A stretch of 64,000 nucleotides of DNA, taken from positions 2,702,501 through 2,766,500 of the forward strand of contig CP078104.1 in NCBI GenBank assembly GCA_019203745.1. The letters are read 5' to 3'. Below the pieces are notes generated by a model. The model searched no databases. It was not told the origin of the DNA and saw nothing but the letters and a program-made list of their open reading frames with translations. How positions within the stretch are numbered: the first letter of the stretch is position 1; every line of letters starts with the position of its first letter. A program made the translations under genes and the position numbers. This document shows, piece after piece, positions 9,193 through 19,771 of the stretch. This DNA is from Chryseobacterium sp. E1 (lineage in GTDB: Bacteria > Bacteroidota > Bacteroidia > Flavobacteriales > Weeksellaceae).

Positions 9193-9836
9193 TTAAGGAA
9201 TAACAATCTTTTCTCCTCCAAATTTTGGCTCTACCCCAAACACTAAATCCCAATAGGCTTTAGCTTTAGCAAGATATTCACGTAAATTAGTCTTTAAACC
9301 CGCATATTTATTCACATCTTCCGCATTATAGCCAAAGGCTTGCATTCCGTTTTTTCTGGCCAGAAATACAGCTCTTTCATTATGAAACTTCTGGGATATA
9401 ATGACCAGTCGGGTTTGTCCAAAGATCTCTTTTGCCCGTATCACAGAATCCAATGTACGGAAACCGGCATGATCCAGGATGATCTTACCCTGCGGAACTC
9501 CCTGCTGCACTAATGCTGTCTGCATGTCTTCAGGTTCATTATAGTTTTTGGTACTGTTGTCACCACTTACGATAATGTACTGTACCTTTCCGCTCTTGTA
9601 TAAATCTGCAGCAGCCTTGATCCTGTTATTGAAATAAGCATTGGGCATACCGTTGCTCAGTACTTTACCGGTTCCTAGCAATAATGCTGTCTTAGCCTCC
9701 GGTACATCAGTTATACTGTAAGATACAAATGGAGCACTTTCTTTTTTAATGCTGTAGTTGGCCCACGCAATAAAAATAATTCCTGCAACCAGAAGAAGCA
9801 GGAAAAATTTAAAAATATTTTTAATTGTTTTTTCAT
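9193..9836 (-). CDS. SanA/YdcF-like DUF218 membrane protein (frameshifted)
   Basis: Inner-membrane protein of the SanA/YdcF family, linked in other bacteria to envelope integrity. The start is the ATG at 9836, overlapping the lspA stop (ATGA). One missing A in the early A run hides the N-terminus, which then reads MKKTIKNIFKFFLLLLVAG, a membrane helix. The DUF218 core follows: LLGTGKVLSNG, YIIVSGD, EPEDMQTALVQQGVP and TRLVIISQKFHNERAVFLA. The repaired length is about 214 residues. The tight overlap with lspA indicates one transcript. Confidence 0.85.
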
Positions 9837-10488
9837 CTGAAAATAGATCTTTTAAAATTCAAGTCCATTTGGAAAAGCCTTTTTCTGAAGATTAACAGGA
9901 AAGCAGCGCCTACGGTAATGGCAGAATCAGCAACATTGAAGATATATTTAAAGAATTCAAGATGCTTTCCTCCTATTAAAGGCCAGCTGTCCGGAACGTA
10001 CCAGTCTACCAGTGGGAAGTGAAGCATATCTACTACGCAGCCCTTCATGAAGGTAGAGTAGCCTTGCCCGAAAGGCACAAGCTTTGAAGTTCCGCCGTAA
10101 CCGAGCCATCTGTCAATACTCGGGTCATAAATTGTTCCGCTGTCAAAGATCATCCCATAGAACATTCCGTCTATAAGGTTTCCGATTGCCCCGGCAAAAA
10201 TAACTGCCATCGGAATCAGAAGATAGTTGGATGCCCCTTCTTTTAACCATTTTCTAAACATATAAACCATTCCTCCGATCAGGAAAATTCTTAGAATGAC
10301 AAGAAAATATTTTCCAATGATTCCTCCAAAGTGGAACCCGTAAGCCATTCCCGGATTTTCTACAAAAGTCAGTTTGAAACCGGGGAAAACAGAAACACTG
10401 TCGTCCAGGTTAAAATGGGTTTTAATATAAATTTTGAAGCCTGGTCTATCAACAATACCAAAAAGGTTATAGCTAAGATCTTTTTCAT
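9833..10488 (-). CDS. lspA: Lipoprotein signal peptidase II (frameshifted)
   Basis: Aspartyl protease that cleaves signal peptides of prolipoproteins in the inner membrane. The start is MKKILAITFLVLLIDQASK at 10488, with conserved DQxSK near residue 15. One A is missing near 10430 (repaired: ASKIYIKTHFNLDD). The catalytic region shows GNLIDGM and, later, VVDMLHFP and FNVADSAI, with the two catalytic Asp residues. Four membrane helices are visible. At about 218 residues it is slightly long, owing to an insertion between the catalytic motifs common in Flavobacteriia. Confidence 0.94.
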
Positions 10489-10497
10489 TACTGCCCT

Positions 10498-10680
10498 TTA
10501 GGTTTTGACGGTTTTGAAGCCGGCTTTACATTTTGGTATCGCTGGCTTTTTGACTACTTTCTGTCCGTTATACGAGCTTTTAACATGAGCTTTTTCAAAT
10601 TTAATGCCCATTTCTTTCAGTACGCTTTTCAGAGCACTAAGTTCCATAGAATTTTTAGGATGTACTATGATAGATTCCAT
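10498..10680 (-). CDS. Small protein of DUF2683 type
   Basis: About 50-60 residues beginning MESIIVHPKNSMELSALKSV. The pattern (hydrophobic start, short helix ALKSVLKEMGIKFEKA) is like DUF2683/antitoxin-type small proteins of Bacteroidota. The C-terminus is uncertain: as written it ends KAGFKTVKT, but one extra A in the run near 10549 would end it earlier as VVKKASDTKM. It sits 10 bases before lspA and is probably cotranscribed. No toxin partner is seen. Confidence 0.6.
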   Translation of the reverse strand: MESIIVHPKNSMELSALKSVLKEMGIKFEKAHVKSSYNGQKVVKKPAIPKCKAGFKTVKT

Positions 10681-10696
10681 TTCTTATATTTAATAA

Positions 10697-10942
10697 TTAC
10701 ATTTTGGACAATTCGTCAAGTCGCTTTCTGTCTTTTGCTGATAAATCACTGACTCCGTTTTTGCCCATCTTACTCAAAAGTCTGTCTATTTCTTTCTCCC
10801 GTTCACGTTTATCAGAATTAAACTGATCATCGATGGTATAGTTGGTATGTTTCTTTGGGAAGAACCTGTTTCTGATCCATTCCCTGTTGAAGAATGCCAA
10901 AACTATTGCAACAATGATGATTAAAATGAATACTTCGCTCAT
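10697..10942 (-). CDS. Small membrane protein with DUF6576-like tail
   Basis: 81 residues. The N-terminal helix (VFILIIIVAIVLAFF) anchors it in the membrane. The rest is charged, and EKEIDRLLSKMGKNGVSDLSAKDRKRLDELSK resembles the DUF6576 motif found at the C-terminus of Bacteroidota rhomboid proteins. The 16-base gap to the next gene suggests the same operon. Function unknown. Confidence 0.65.
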   Translation of the reverse strand: MSEVFILIIIVAIVLAFFNREWIRNRFFPKKHTNYTIDDQFNSDKREREKEIDRLLSKMGKNGVSDLSAKDRKRLDELSKM

Positions 10943-11021
10943 GGGTATACATTAAAAATTAGGTTTATAAAGTATCCGTAAATACGATATAAACCCAATA
11001 TTATTTGAACAAACCTTACGG

Positions 11022-11402
11022 CTATTTCTGCATATTTTTCGCTTCGATGCTCAGCGTAGCGTGAGGAACGGCTAAAAGTCTTTCCTTAGGAATCAGCTTC
11101 CCTGTTACTCTGCAAACACCGTACGTTTTGTTTTCGATTCTGATTAAGGCATTCTTAAGATCACGCACGAATTTTTCCTGTCTTCCGGCCAAAATAGAGT
11201 TCTGCTCTTTACTCAGCGTTTCTGCTCCTTCTTCAAAAGCTTTGAAGGTAGGTGAAGTATCATCTGTTCCGTTATTCTGGTCATTGATGAAACTTTCTCT
11301 GATCAGCTGAAGATCTTTTTCCGCTTTTTCTATTTTTTCTTTAATGATCGCTCTAAATTCCTGTAAATCAGCATCGCTGTATCTAACTCTTTCGTCTGAC
11401 AT
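11022..11402 (-). CDS. DksA/TraR-family regulator without zinc cysteines
   Basis: Predicted RNA polymerase-binding regulator. The likely start is MSDERVRYSDADLQ at 11402; 16 further upstream codons are open but unlike the family. There is a coiled coil at about 10-70 (EFRAIIKEKIEKAEKDLQLI ... EEGAETLSKEQNSILAGR), then YGVCRVTGKLIPKERLLAVPHA. In the standard family this region is a four-cysteine zinc finger; here only one Cys remains and the ending is HATLSIEAKNMQK. This degenerate form is common in Flavobacteriia. It is intact and lies just downstream of ileS. Confidence 0.85.
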   Translation of the reverse strand: MSDERVRYSDADLQEFRAIIKEKIEKAEKDLQLIRESFINDQNNGTDDTSPTFKAFEEGAETLSKEQNSILAGRQEKFVRDLKNALIRIENKTYGVCRVTGKLIPKERLLAVPHATLSIEAKNMQK

Positions 11403-11460
11403 ATTCTTTCTCTTTTTTAATAAAATTATGAAATGGAATTTGAAATACAATAACTACATG

Positions 11461-14400
11461 TTAATTTTTTTCAATATTTATCTTAAAATTAACCTCATCA
11501 ATTTCGATTTCGTTAAAATTTGAAAGTGAAGATACAATTTCTATTTTATTTGACAAGACTTCAGAAGAAATATATTCCTCATTTTTCTTAATCTCATTTA
11601 AGAAAGGTGAGCTTTCTTCCAATGTGATTGAAATTCTGTCAGTCAATTCAAAATCTTTATCTTTTCGCAGGTTTTGAATCCTGTTGATGAACTCTCTTGC
11701 GATACCTTCAGACTTTAACTCATCGGTTAACGTCAAATCTAATGCCACAGTTGTTTTTCCATCAGAAGTTACCGTCCATCCAGGGATATCTTTTGTAGAA
11801 ATTTCTACATCATCAACGGTAATTTCATAGCCCTGAACGTCAAGTTTTCCTTCTTTTTCAAGAGCGGCAATCTGTTCTGTAGTAAGATTGCTGATCTCAG
11901 CACCCACTACTTTCATATCTTTTCCTAGTTTAGGACCAAGAGCTTTGAAGTTAGGCTTTATCTGTTTTACAATTAAATGGGATGCTTCTTCAGCATTAAT
12001 TAATTGTAATTCTTTCACGTTCACTTCCTGTTTGATCAGATCTGCAACGGCAAGAATCTGCTCTTCTGTCTTAGCATCCAGTACAGGAATCAATACTTTT
12101 TGTAACGGCTGACGAACTTTTACATTTTCCTTCTTTCTCAAAGAAAACCATACTTGTAATGTTCTGGGCCAAATGCGTTTTCTCAACCAGATCCTGATCA
12201 ATTAAGCTTTCATCAGCTACCGGGAAGTCTGTAAGGTGTACAGATTCACAGTTTTCTTTACCTGTTACTTTATTCAGATCCTGATACAACTGATCCATAA
12301 AGAACGGAGCAATAGGAGCAGATAATTTAGCCACTACTTCAAGACAGGTATATAAAGTCTGGTAAGCAGAGATTTTATCATCAGAATAATCTCCTTTCCA
12401 GAAACGTCTTCTGCATAGTCTTACATACCAGTTACTTAAGTTGTCATTCACGAAAGTACTGATCGCTCTTGCAACTCTTGTCGGCTCATAATCTTCATAG
12501 AATGCTTTCACTTCTTTGATCAGAAGATTAAGCTCAGAAAGAATCCATCTGTCAATTTCAGGACGGTTTTCCACTTCTTTTTCCGAATAGTTGAAGCCAT
12601 CCACATTTGCATATAAAGCAAAGAATGAATAGGTATTGTAAAGTGTTCCGAAGAACTTTCTTCTTACTTCGTCAATTCCTTCAATGTCAAACTTCAGGTT
12701 TTCCCATGGGTTTGCATTAGAAATCATATACCAACGTGTAGCATCCGGGCCGTATACAGAAAGTGTTTCGAACGGATCTACAGCATTTCCTAAACGTTTT
12801 GACATTTTCTGTCCGTTCTTATCAAGAACAAGACCGTTACTCATTACATTTTTATAAGCAACAGAGTCAAATACCGCAGTTCCGATAGCGTGAAGCGTAT
12901 AGAACCATCCACGGGTCTGGTCAACACCTTCTGCGATGAAATCAGCAGGGAATGCTTTATTGTTGTCGATTAATTCTTTGTTTTCAAAGGATAATGCAAT
13001 TGTGCATACGGCATAGACCCTGAATCGAACCAAACGTCGATCAAGTCACTCTCACGCTTCATTGCTTTTCCTGAATCAGAAACCAATATCACTTTGTCTA
13101 CTACATTTTTGTGAAGATCCACAAGTTCATAGTTAGACTCAGCCATATTTCCGATGACGAAACCTTTGAATGGATTTTCAGTCATCAGTCCAGCTGCAAT
13201 TGATTTTTCGATCTCGTTGTATAATTCTTCTACAGAACCGATGATTTTTTCTTCCTTCATATCATCTGTTCTCCAGATTGGCAACGGAATACCCCAATAT
13301 CTTGAACGGGAAAGGTTCCAGTCGTTTACATTTTCCAGCCAGTTGGCAAAACGTCCTTCTCCGGTAGCTTTTGGCTTCCAGTTGATTTCTTTGTTCAGAT
13401 TAACCAGTCTGTCTTTTACAGCAGTCATTTTCACAAACCATGAATCAAGCGGATAGTACAATACCGGCTTATCTGTTCTCCAGCAGTGTGGATATGAGTG
13501 GACATATTTCTCTACTTTGAAAGCTTTGTTTTCCGTTTTCAACAGGATGGCAAGCTCTACATCCCATGATTTCTCAGGAGCTGTTCCTTCATCGTAATAT
13601 TCGTTTTTGATATAAGTTCCGGAGAATACCTCAGGCACATTGTCTCCTTTGATGAATTTCCTTGTAAATCTACCAATGGTACAAGATTGTCATTTTCATC
13701 TTTTACCAACATTGGCGGGATCTCAGGTTGAGCCATTTTAGCGACTCTCGCATCATCAGCACCAAAAGTAGGAGCTGTGTGAACGATACCTGTACCATCC
13801 TCAGTCGTTACAAAATCTCCTAAGATTACTCTGAATGCATTCTCAGGGTTATCATTTGGTGTAAACCAAGGAACTAATTGCTCATATCTTGTATCAACAA
13901 GTTTCTCTCCAGTAAATTCTTTTAGTATTCTGAAAGGAATTACTTTCGTTTCCGGAGTATAGTTGGCAAAATCTTCATCTGTACCTTCTGCATATTTTTT
14001 ACCGAAAACCTTAGGTAAAAGAACACTTGATAACACTACTGTTACAGGTTCAAAGGTATATTGATTGAAGGTTTTCACGACAACATATTCAATATCCCTA
14101 CCTACAGTAAGAGCCGTATTGGATGGAAGCGTCCATGGAGTGGTCGTCCATGCAAGGATATGTACATCTCCGTCAACATCATTGAACAATGCTGAAGAGT
14201 CTTTTTTACTTTAAACTGAGCCACAACCGTAGTATCTGAAACATCACGATACGTTCCAGGTTGGTTCAGCTCGTGAGAAGAAAGTCCTGTTCCTGCTTTC
14301 GGTGAATAAGGCTGGATCGTGTAGCCTTTATACAACAAGTTTTTGTCATATAACTGCTTCAACAACCACCAAACCGTTTCCATGTATTTTGACTTGTACG

Positions 14401-14851
14401 TGATATACGGATCATCAAGATCTACCCAATATCCGATTTTCTCTGTAAGGTTATTCCATACATCGGTATAACGCATTACCGCTTCACGACAAGCTTTGTT
14501 GTAGTCTTCAATAGAGATCTTTTTGCCAATATCTTCTTTGGTAATTCCTAATTCTTTTTCTACACCCAGTTCCACAGGAAGACCATGCGTATCCCAGCCT
14601 GCTTTACGGAAAACCTGTTTCCCGTTCTGAGTCTGGTAACGGCAGAAAATATCCTTCAATGCTCTTGCCATTACGTGGTGAATTCCAGGCATACCGTTTG
14701 CTGAAGGCGGACCTTCATAAAAAACAAACTCAGGATTTCCCTGACGAATCTCAACACTCTTATTGAAAGTTTTATTTTGTTTCCAAAATTCCGCTACATT
14801 CTCTGCTACGTCAATAAGGTTGAGGTTTTTGTATTCTTTAAATTGGCTCAT
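11461..14851 (-). CDS. ileS: Isoleucyl-tRNA synthetase (at least four indels)
   Basis: Charges tRNA-Ile in the cytoplasm. The start is MSQFKEYKNLNLIDVAEN at 14851. The class I HIGH-type motif is in MPGIHHVMARALKD, editing (CP1) domain motifs include WTTTPWTLPSNTAL, and KMSKS is present as GQKMSKRLGN. The coding line is split into five open pieces. The first junction (near 14205) is repaired by one A: KVKKDSSALFNDVDG. Others are near 13660, 13010 (HYPFENKELIDNNKAF) and 12140 (VFSLRKKENVKVRQP). The repaired length of about 1130 residues matches the Bacteroidota-type enzyme. An essential gene cannot be a pseudogene, so this is the strongest sign of sequence error in the window. Confidence 0.96.
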
Positions 14852-15306
14852 TGTAAATATCTCAATATCGTTGATTAATTAAGTCTGCAAATTTAGTGAA
14901 TTTTGTCGGTTTATAAGATATGTTTTATTTAGGTAATTTCTATTAAAAAGTTCAATTTCAGAAATATAAATGGAGAAAGTGAGAAAAAGTGAATGGTGAA
15001 TGGTGAATAAGTGAATTTTTCTGGGTGCATTTCATATAAAATTTAATGTGATTTATTCAATAGGAGCGGGCTTTAGCCCGCTTAAATAATAAAAAAATAT
15101 CCAATGGCTTTAGCAAAACCTAATGATCACGCAAAGTTCACAAAGATCTTATGAGTGGCTTAAAGTTGTTTGCAAAGGCGTTTCATTCAGCAGAGGGAAT
15201 TTGTGGTTAAGAAAACAAAGGTGATTGTAAAAGTGAATAATATCCCACCAACCGCTTATTGGCCGGAATTTTGTACATTTAAGTAGACCTATAAACCAAA
15301 TGTTGT
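14852..15306. other. 455-base gap between divergent ileS and the M23 peptidase
   Basis: No supported coding frame. The stretch contains a simple repeat-like run (gtgaatggtgaatggtgaataagtgaa, 14990-15015), the palindromic repeat copy B, and a tail with acgcaaagttcacaaagatctt, a sequence type that recurs in this group of genomes. Promoters for both flanking genes must lie here, but I see no clear TAnnTTTG with a spaced TTG. Confidence 0.6.
15056..15122 (+). repeat. Dispersed palindromic repeat, copy B
   Basis: Same architecture as the copy at 9069: TCAATAGGAG, hairpin GCGGGCTTTAGCCCGC, an AT-rich spacer, then CCAATGGCTTTAGC and AAACCTA. The first hairpin shows compensatory changes relative to copy A (GGTGGG/CCCACC versus GCGGG/CCCGC), so the stem is kept while the sequence varies. 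Confidence 0.7.
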
Positions 15307-16994
15307 ATGAAAATCTTTTATCATCTGATGCTTTTTGTTTGTTTTATCAACACAGGCATTGTACAGGCCCAAAATAATTATCCACAAAACTATTTCCGCA
15401 ATCCGTTGAATATCCCCATGCAGCTGGCAGCCAATTTTGGAGCGGTAAGAACCAATCATTTTCATATGGGGCTCGATCTGAGAACCAACAGTCAGGAAAA
15501 TTTATCCGTGGTTGCAGCAGCAGATGGCTATGTGAGCCGGATTAAAGTGGAACGATACGGTTTCGGAAACGCAGTTTATATTACCCACCCCAATGGATAT
15601 ACCACCGTTTATGCCCACCTGAACAAATATTTTGATAAGCTTGATGAATACGTAAAAGAAAAGCAATATAAAGATGAAAAATGGGAACAGGACATCACCT
15701 TTCAGCCGGGGCAATTTCCTGTAACAAAAGGCCAGCTGATTGCTTTGAGCGGAAATACAGGAGGGTCAGCAGGGCCACATCTGCATTTCGAAATAAGAGA
15801 TACCAAAACGGAAGAATGTATTAACCCTTTATTCTTCGGTTTCAATATTCCGGATAATGTTTCACCGATTATCAGCGGACTGTATTGGTATGACCGGAGA
15901 TTCAGTACATATGAGCCCGGAGCAAACGCAATTACAGTTAAAAAAGCTGGAAGTACCTACACCGCAGATGTTGTCAGAGTAAATTCTCCCATGATAAGTT
16001 TCGGAATTAAGACGGTGGATAAAGCCAACCAGGGTTTCAATCTCGGGATTTATAAGGCAGAATTGCTGATGGATGGCAAACTAATCTATGGCTTTTCAAT
16101 AGATAAAATAAGTTATGATGACACCCGTTATGAGAATGGCTGTATTGATTATACCAAATTCGGCAGAGATAAAATGAGTATTCAGCATTTATCTGTTTTG
16201 CCGGGGATGAAACTCCGGAATTACAGTGTACCGGATCTTACGGGAATTATCAATCTTCAGGATGAGGAAGTGCACAATATTGAAATTATTTTAAAAGATG
16301 TAAAAGGAAATACCAGCAGGCTGATTACCAAAGTCCAGCTGAGTAATTCAGGAAGTGGTATAACATCTTCAGGAAAGACCGTTTTACCTGGTGAAGGAAA
16401 AATACTTACTACTGAAAATGCAGAAATCAGCTTCAGTAAAAATGCAGTGTATGACGCTATGAATTTTAATATGTATGAAAAAAACAGTCAGGACGGAAAT
16501 GCAGTTTCCAATACCATTGTTCTGCAGAATTCATACCTTCCCGTTCATGATTATTATACGTTGAAAATAAAACCGGACAGGAAGCTTACCAAAGAAGAAA
16601 AAGACAGGGCAGTAGTTGTATTTAATTATGGAAGTGATAAAGATGCCATAAAAGCAAAATGGAACGGTGATCAGGCAGAAGCACAATTCAACAGGTTAGG
16701 AACTGCAGAGTTGGTCCTGGACCGCAATTTGCCATCCGTCTCTTCAGGGTGGAAAGAAGGAACAGTTGTAAACGGAAATTCTTTACGATTAAAAGGAAGT
16801 ACAAAAGTGGGGATATTGTTTCATTCCGGGCGGAACTTGATGGGAAATGGCTGCGATTTGCCCGTATAAAAAATGATTTTGTTTATAGTTTTGATGAAAA
16901 ATGCCCGAAAGGTTCAGGTTCCCATACATTAAAAGTCACCACAGTCAATACAGCAGGAAATGAGAATACTCAAACTTTTACATTCAATAGATAA
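15307..16994 (+). CDS. M23-family (LytM) metallopeptidase, secreted (frameshifted)
   Basis: Predicted periplasmic cell-wall endopeptidase. There is a signal peptide at 1-21 (before QNNYPQ). The catalytic domain spans about 35-175, with Zn ligands in NHFHMGLDLR (HxxxD), the conserved VAAADGYVSRI and YGNAV-type strands, and HLHFEIRD (HxH). A long C-terminal region of beta-rich segments follows. The frame breaks near 16797; adding one A gives LKGKYKSGDIVSFRAELDG and ends TFTFNR at 16994, about 562 residues. It appears monocistronic. Confidence 0.9.
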
Positions 16995-17072
16995 ATAATC
17001 TTTTAATACTTGAACCATCTTTAAACCTTTTAATTTTAATTAAATAAATTTGCCTTTTAAAAATTAAAATCA

Positions 17073-18365
17073 TTGGAATTTCATCCGTTAATAGAGAAAG
17101 CAGATATTCAGGAAATAAAAAGATTTCAGGAAGAAAGACTTCGTGGGCTTTTGATCTATCTTGAAACCCATTCCCCTTTTTATCAGAAACTGTTCAAAGA
17201 AAATAATATCAATATTGCTGACATTCGTAGGTTGGAAGATCTTCATAAGATCCCAACTACCACAAAGAATGATCTTCAGCAGAATAATCACGATTTTTTC
17301 TGCATCACACCGGATAAAATCGTAGACTACAGTACTACTTCAGGGACCTTAGGGGATCCTGTCACTTTTGGTTTGTCAGACAGTGATCTTGAAAGGCTGG
17401 CTTACAATGAAGCTATATCTTTTGCCTGTGCAGGAATTCAGAAAGGAGATGTTGTTCAGATGATCACAACCATAGACAAACGTTTTATGGCAGGGCTTGC
17501 TTACTTTTTAGGATTAAGAAAAATGGGGGCGAGCGTTGTCAGAATGGGGCCGGGAATTCCTGAATTGCAGTGGGATTCAATCTTCAGATACAAGCCTAAA
17601 TATCTGATTACCGTTCCGTCATTTTTACTGAAAATGATTGATTATGCCGAAAAACACGGGTTGGATTATAAAAACTCTAGTGTTTATGGAGCTGTATGTA
17701 TCGGAGAAAGTATCAAAAACCAGGATTTTACAGATAATATCCTTTCGCAGAAGATCAAAGAGAAATGGGATATAAAACTCTTTTCTACCTATGCTTCTAC
17801 AGAAATGAGCACAGCCTTTACAGAATGTGAATTTCAGATAGGAGGGCACCATCATCCCGAGCTGATCATTACAGAGATTTTAGATGATGACGGAAACCCT
17901 GTGAAGGAGGGAGAAAGTGGAGAGCTGACGATTACAACCCTTGGAGTTGAAGCAATTCCTTTACTGAGATTTAAAACCGGAGATCTTGTAAAAGCCCATT
18001 ATGAGCCATGCCAATGCGGAAGAAATACGATGAGGCTGGGGCCGGTAGTCGGAAGAAAGCAACAAATGATTAAATACAAAGGAACAACGTTGTATCCTCC
18101 GGCTATGAATGATATTCTGAATGATTTCAACAATATTTTATGCTATCAGATCGTTATCCAGGCGAATGAAATAGGTCTTGATGAGATCATCATCAAATTG
18201 AGTACAGAATCAGAACAGGAAAGTTTTGTCAATGAGGTAAGAGATCACTTCCGTGCCAAATTGAGGGTAAGCCCTAAAATTGAAATTATAGACTTTGATA
18301 TTCTGTCTAAAACCGTTTTCAATCCCAACAGCAGAAAGCCTATTACTTTTATTGATTTAAGATAA
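17073..18365 (+). CDS. PaaK-like AMP-forming acyl/aryl-CoA or ACP ligase
   Basis: Adenylate-forming ligase of the phenylacetate-CoA ligase type, 430 residues and intact. The P-loop-like motif is DYSTTSGTLGDPV (about residues 86-98), the adenine-binding region STYASTEMS is near 240, RFKTGDLV is near 302, and the C-terminal AMP-binding domain ends FIDLR. A TTG start at 17073 is the best choice; there is no ATG upstream in frame. The cysteines CQCGRN form the small Cys-rich loop typical of PaaK. Its position at the edge of the pigment locus, with a tyrosine ammonia-lyase 2.8 kb away, suggests it activates 4-coumarate as the polyene starter. The substrate is inferred. Confidence 0.88.
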   Translation: MEFHPLIEKADIQEIKRFQEERLRGLLIYLETHSPFYQKLFKENNINIADIRRLEDLHKIPTTTKNDLQQNNHDFFCITPDKIVDYSTTSGTLGDPVTFGLSDSDLERLAYNEAISFACAGIQKGDVVQMITTIDKRFMAGLAYFLGLRKMGASVVRMGPGIPELQWDSIFRYKPKYLITVPSFLLKMIDYAEKHGLDYKNSSVYGAVCIGESIKNQDFTDNILSQKIKEKWDIKLFSTYASTEMSTAFTECEFQIGGHHHPELIITEILDDDGNPVKEGESGELTITTLGVEAIPLLRFKTGDLVKAHYEPCQCGRNTMRLGPVVGRKQQMIKYKGTTLYPPAMNDILNDFNNILCYQIVIQANEIGLDEIIIKLSTESEQESFVNEVRDHFRAKLRVSPKIEIIDFDILSKTVFNPNSRKPITFIDLR

Positions 18366-18438
18366 AATTAAATCTGAAGCAAGAAGGATAGCTGCCTTTT
18401 TTATATATCTTTGGTGGCTTAAATATTATATATACACG

Positions 18439-19042
18439 ATGGAAAAATTATTATTGTTGCTTTATGTATCAATTGCAACTACAGCTTTTGCCCAAAATAA
18501 AATTAATTTTGAGCAGGGAAATTTTGACTTTTTAAAAGATCAAACTGAAGTAAATGTTCAATTGATATTTGATAATGCAACTTATCAGGAAAGAAACTTT
18601 ACAGAAGCCCAATATCTCGAAAACAGGAAGGCAGACATTACAGCCAAAAAAACGAAGCTGTTTGGAAGAACTGGATTTATCAATGGGGGCAGTTTAAAAA
18701 GTCTGAATATCTGGACTATTTTCTTAAAGGAATTAATGGAAAATCAAAAAAGTAATTTTCAAAAAGGATGTACAGACAAAATATACTTTGATTGTAGATG
18801 CAAAATGGATTTATGCTGGCTGGTATGGCGGAATGATAGGATCTCAGGAGGCGAAATTAACAGCAGATATGAAATTTGTGGAAACTGATAATCCTTCAAA
18901 AGAGGTTATGAAATTAAAGGCAGATAAAATAGGAGGTAAGCAAATGAATCAACAATTTGCGTGGGAGTACGGAAGAATAGCTGCAGCTTATGAAGTTACT
19001 GGTAAAAAATTAGGAAAAGAAATTAAACAAGCTACAAAATAA
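18439..19042 (+). CDS. Secreted protein of unknown function, tandem paralogue 1 (two indels)
   Basis: About 202 residues after repair. A signal peptide (1-19, ending AFA) is followed by QNKINFEQGNFDFLKDQTEV, shared almost exactly with the next gene. One A is missing near 18650 (repaired: KKNEAVWKNWIYQWGQF) and one near 18755 (repaired: KSKKVIFKKDVQTKY). The second half has VDAKWIYAGWYGG and ends KKLGKEIKQATK. No known domain is recognised. It lies between the ligase and the halogenase-type enzyme, so a link with the pigment locus is possible but unproven. Confidence 0.72.
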
Positions 19043-19043
19043 T

Positions 19044-19076
19044 TAAAATGGTCTGATAAAATTCAGACCATTTTTT
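19044..19076 (+). terminator. Terminator after paralogue 1
   Basis: AAAATGGTCTGA pairs with TCAGACCATTTT and a T run follows. The stem core GGTCTGA/TCAGACC is nearly the same as in the next terminator, so the terminator was duplicated with the gene. Confidence 0.85.
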
Positions 19077-19137
19077 ATGGTCATTTATCAATAAAAGTAA
19101 ATATCTTTGGGCCCTTAAATAGTAAAACTATTACACT

Positions 19138-19735
19138 ATGAAAAAATTATTTCTGCTGCTTTTTGCAGCCATTACCACGGCAACTTTTGCCCAGAATAAA
19201 ATTAATATTGAATCTGGAAATTTTGATTTTCTGAAAGATCAGACTGAGGTAAATGTTCAGTTTAAATTTGAAAATCCTCTTTTTCAGGCTGATAATTATA
19301 CTGAAGCCCAGTATCTTGAAAGAAGAAAGACAGAAACGTTAGCTAAGAAAGGCGAAGAATCCTGGAAAGAATGGGATGAAGAGTGGAAAAAGCATAAAGA
19401 ATCTGTTTTTTTGATAAGTTTATTGAAGGAGTAAATGGTAAAGCGAAAAAAATAAAATTCAGTAAAGGGGCTTCGGCAAAATACACCTTAATACTGGAGA
19501 CAAAATGGATCTATGCCGGATGGACAGGATTTGTAACACAGCCTGGTAAATTAACCTCAGAAATGATATTTGTTGAAACTGAAAATCCAACTAAAGTGTT
19601 CGCTAAAGTTCAGGGTGATAAGATTGAAGGGATAGGAAGTAAAGGCAGCTATCGTATGGAATACGGAAGAATATCTGCAGCTTATGAAAAAACAGGAAAA
19701 GAATTAGGAAAGCTATTAAAAATGCTTTAAAATAA
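19138..19735 (+). CDS. Secreted protein of unknown function, tandem paralogue 2 (frameshifted)
   Basis: Close paralogue of the upstream gene: signal peptide MKKLFLLLFAAITTATFA, then QNKINIESGNFDFLKDQTEV. The first frame stops at 19434; shifting one base near 19411 continues FDKFIEGVNGKAKKIKFSKG, then TKWIYAGWTGF, MEYGRISAAYEKTGKELGKA. The end is either ...KLLKML (19730) or, with one more A, ...KAIKNALK (19735), which fits paralogue 1 better. About 200 residues. Function unknown. Confidence 0.7.
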
Positions 19736-19740
19736 AACAA

Positions 19741-19771
19741 AAAACGGTCTGAAAATTCAGACCGTTTTTTT
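19741..19771. terminator. Bidirectional terminator
   Basis: AAAACGGTCTGAA pairs with TTCAGACCGTTTT, with A and T runs on either side, between two converging genes. Confidence 0.88.

Noticed and set aside
11461..14851. ileS as a decayed pseudogene replaced by another copy
   Set aside because: All class I motifs are intact and each break is one base in a homopolymer, the same pattern as in every other gene here.
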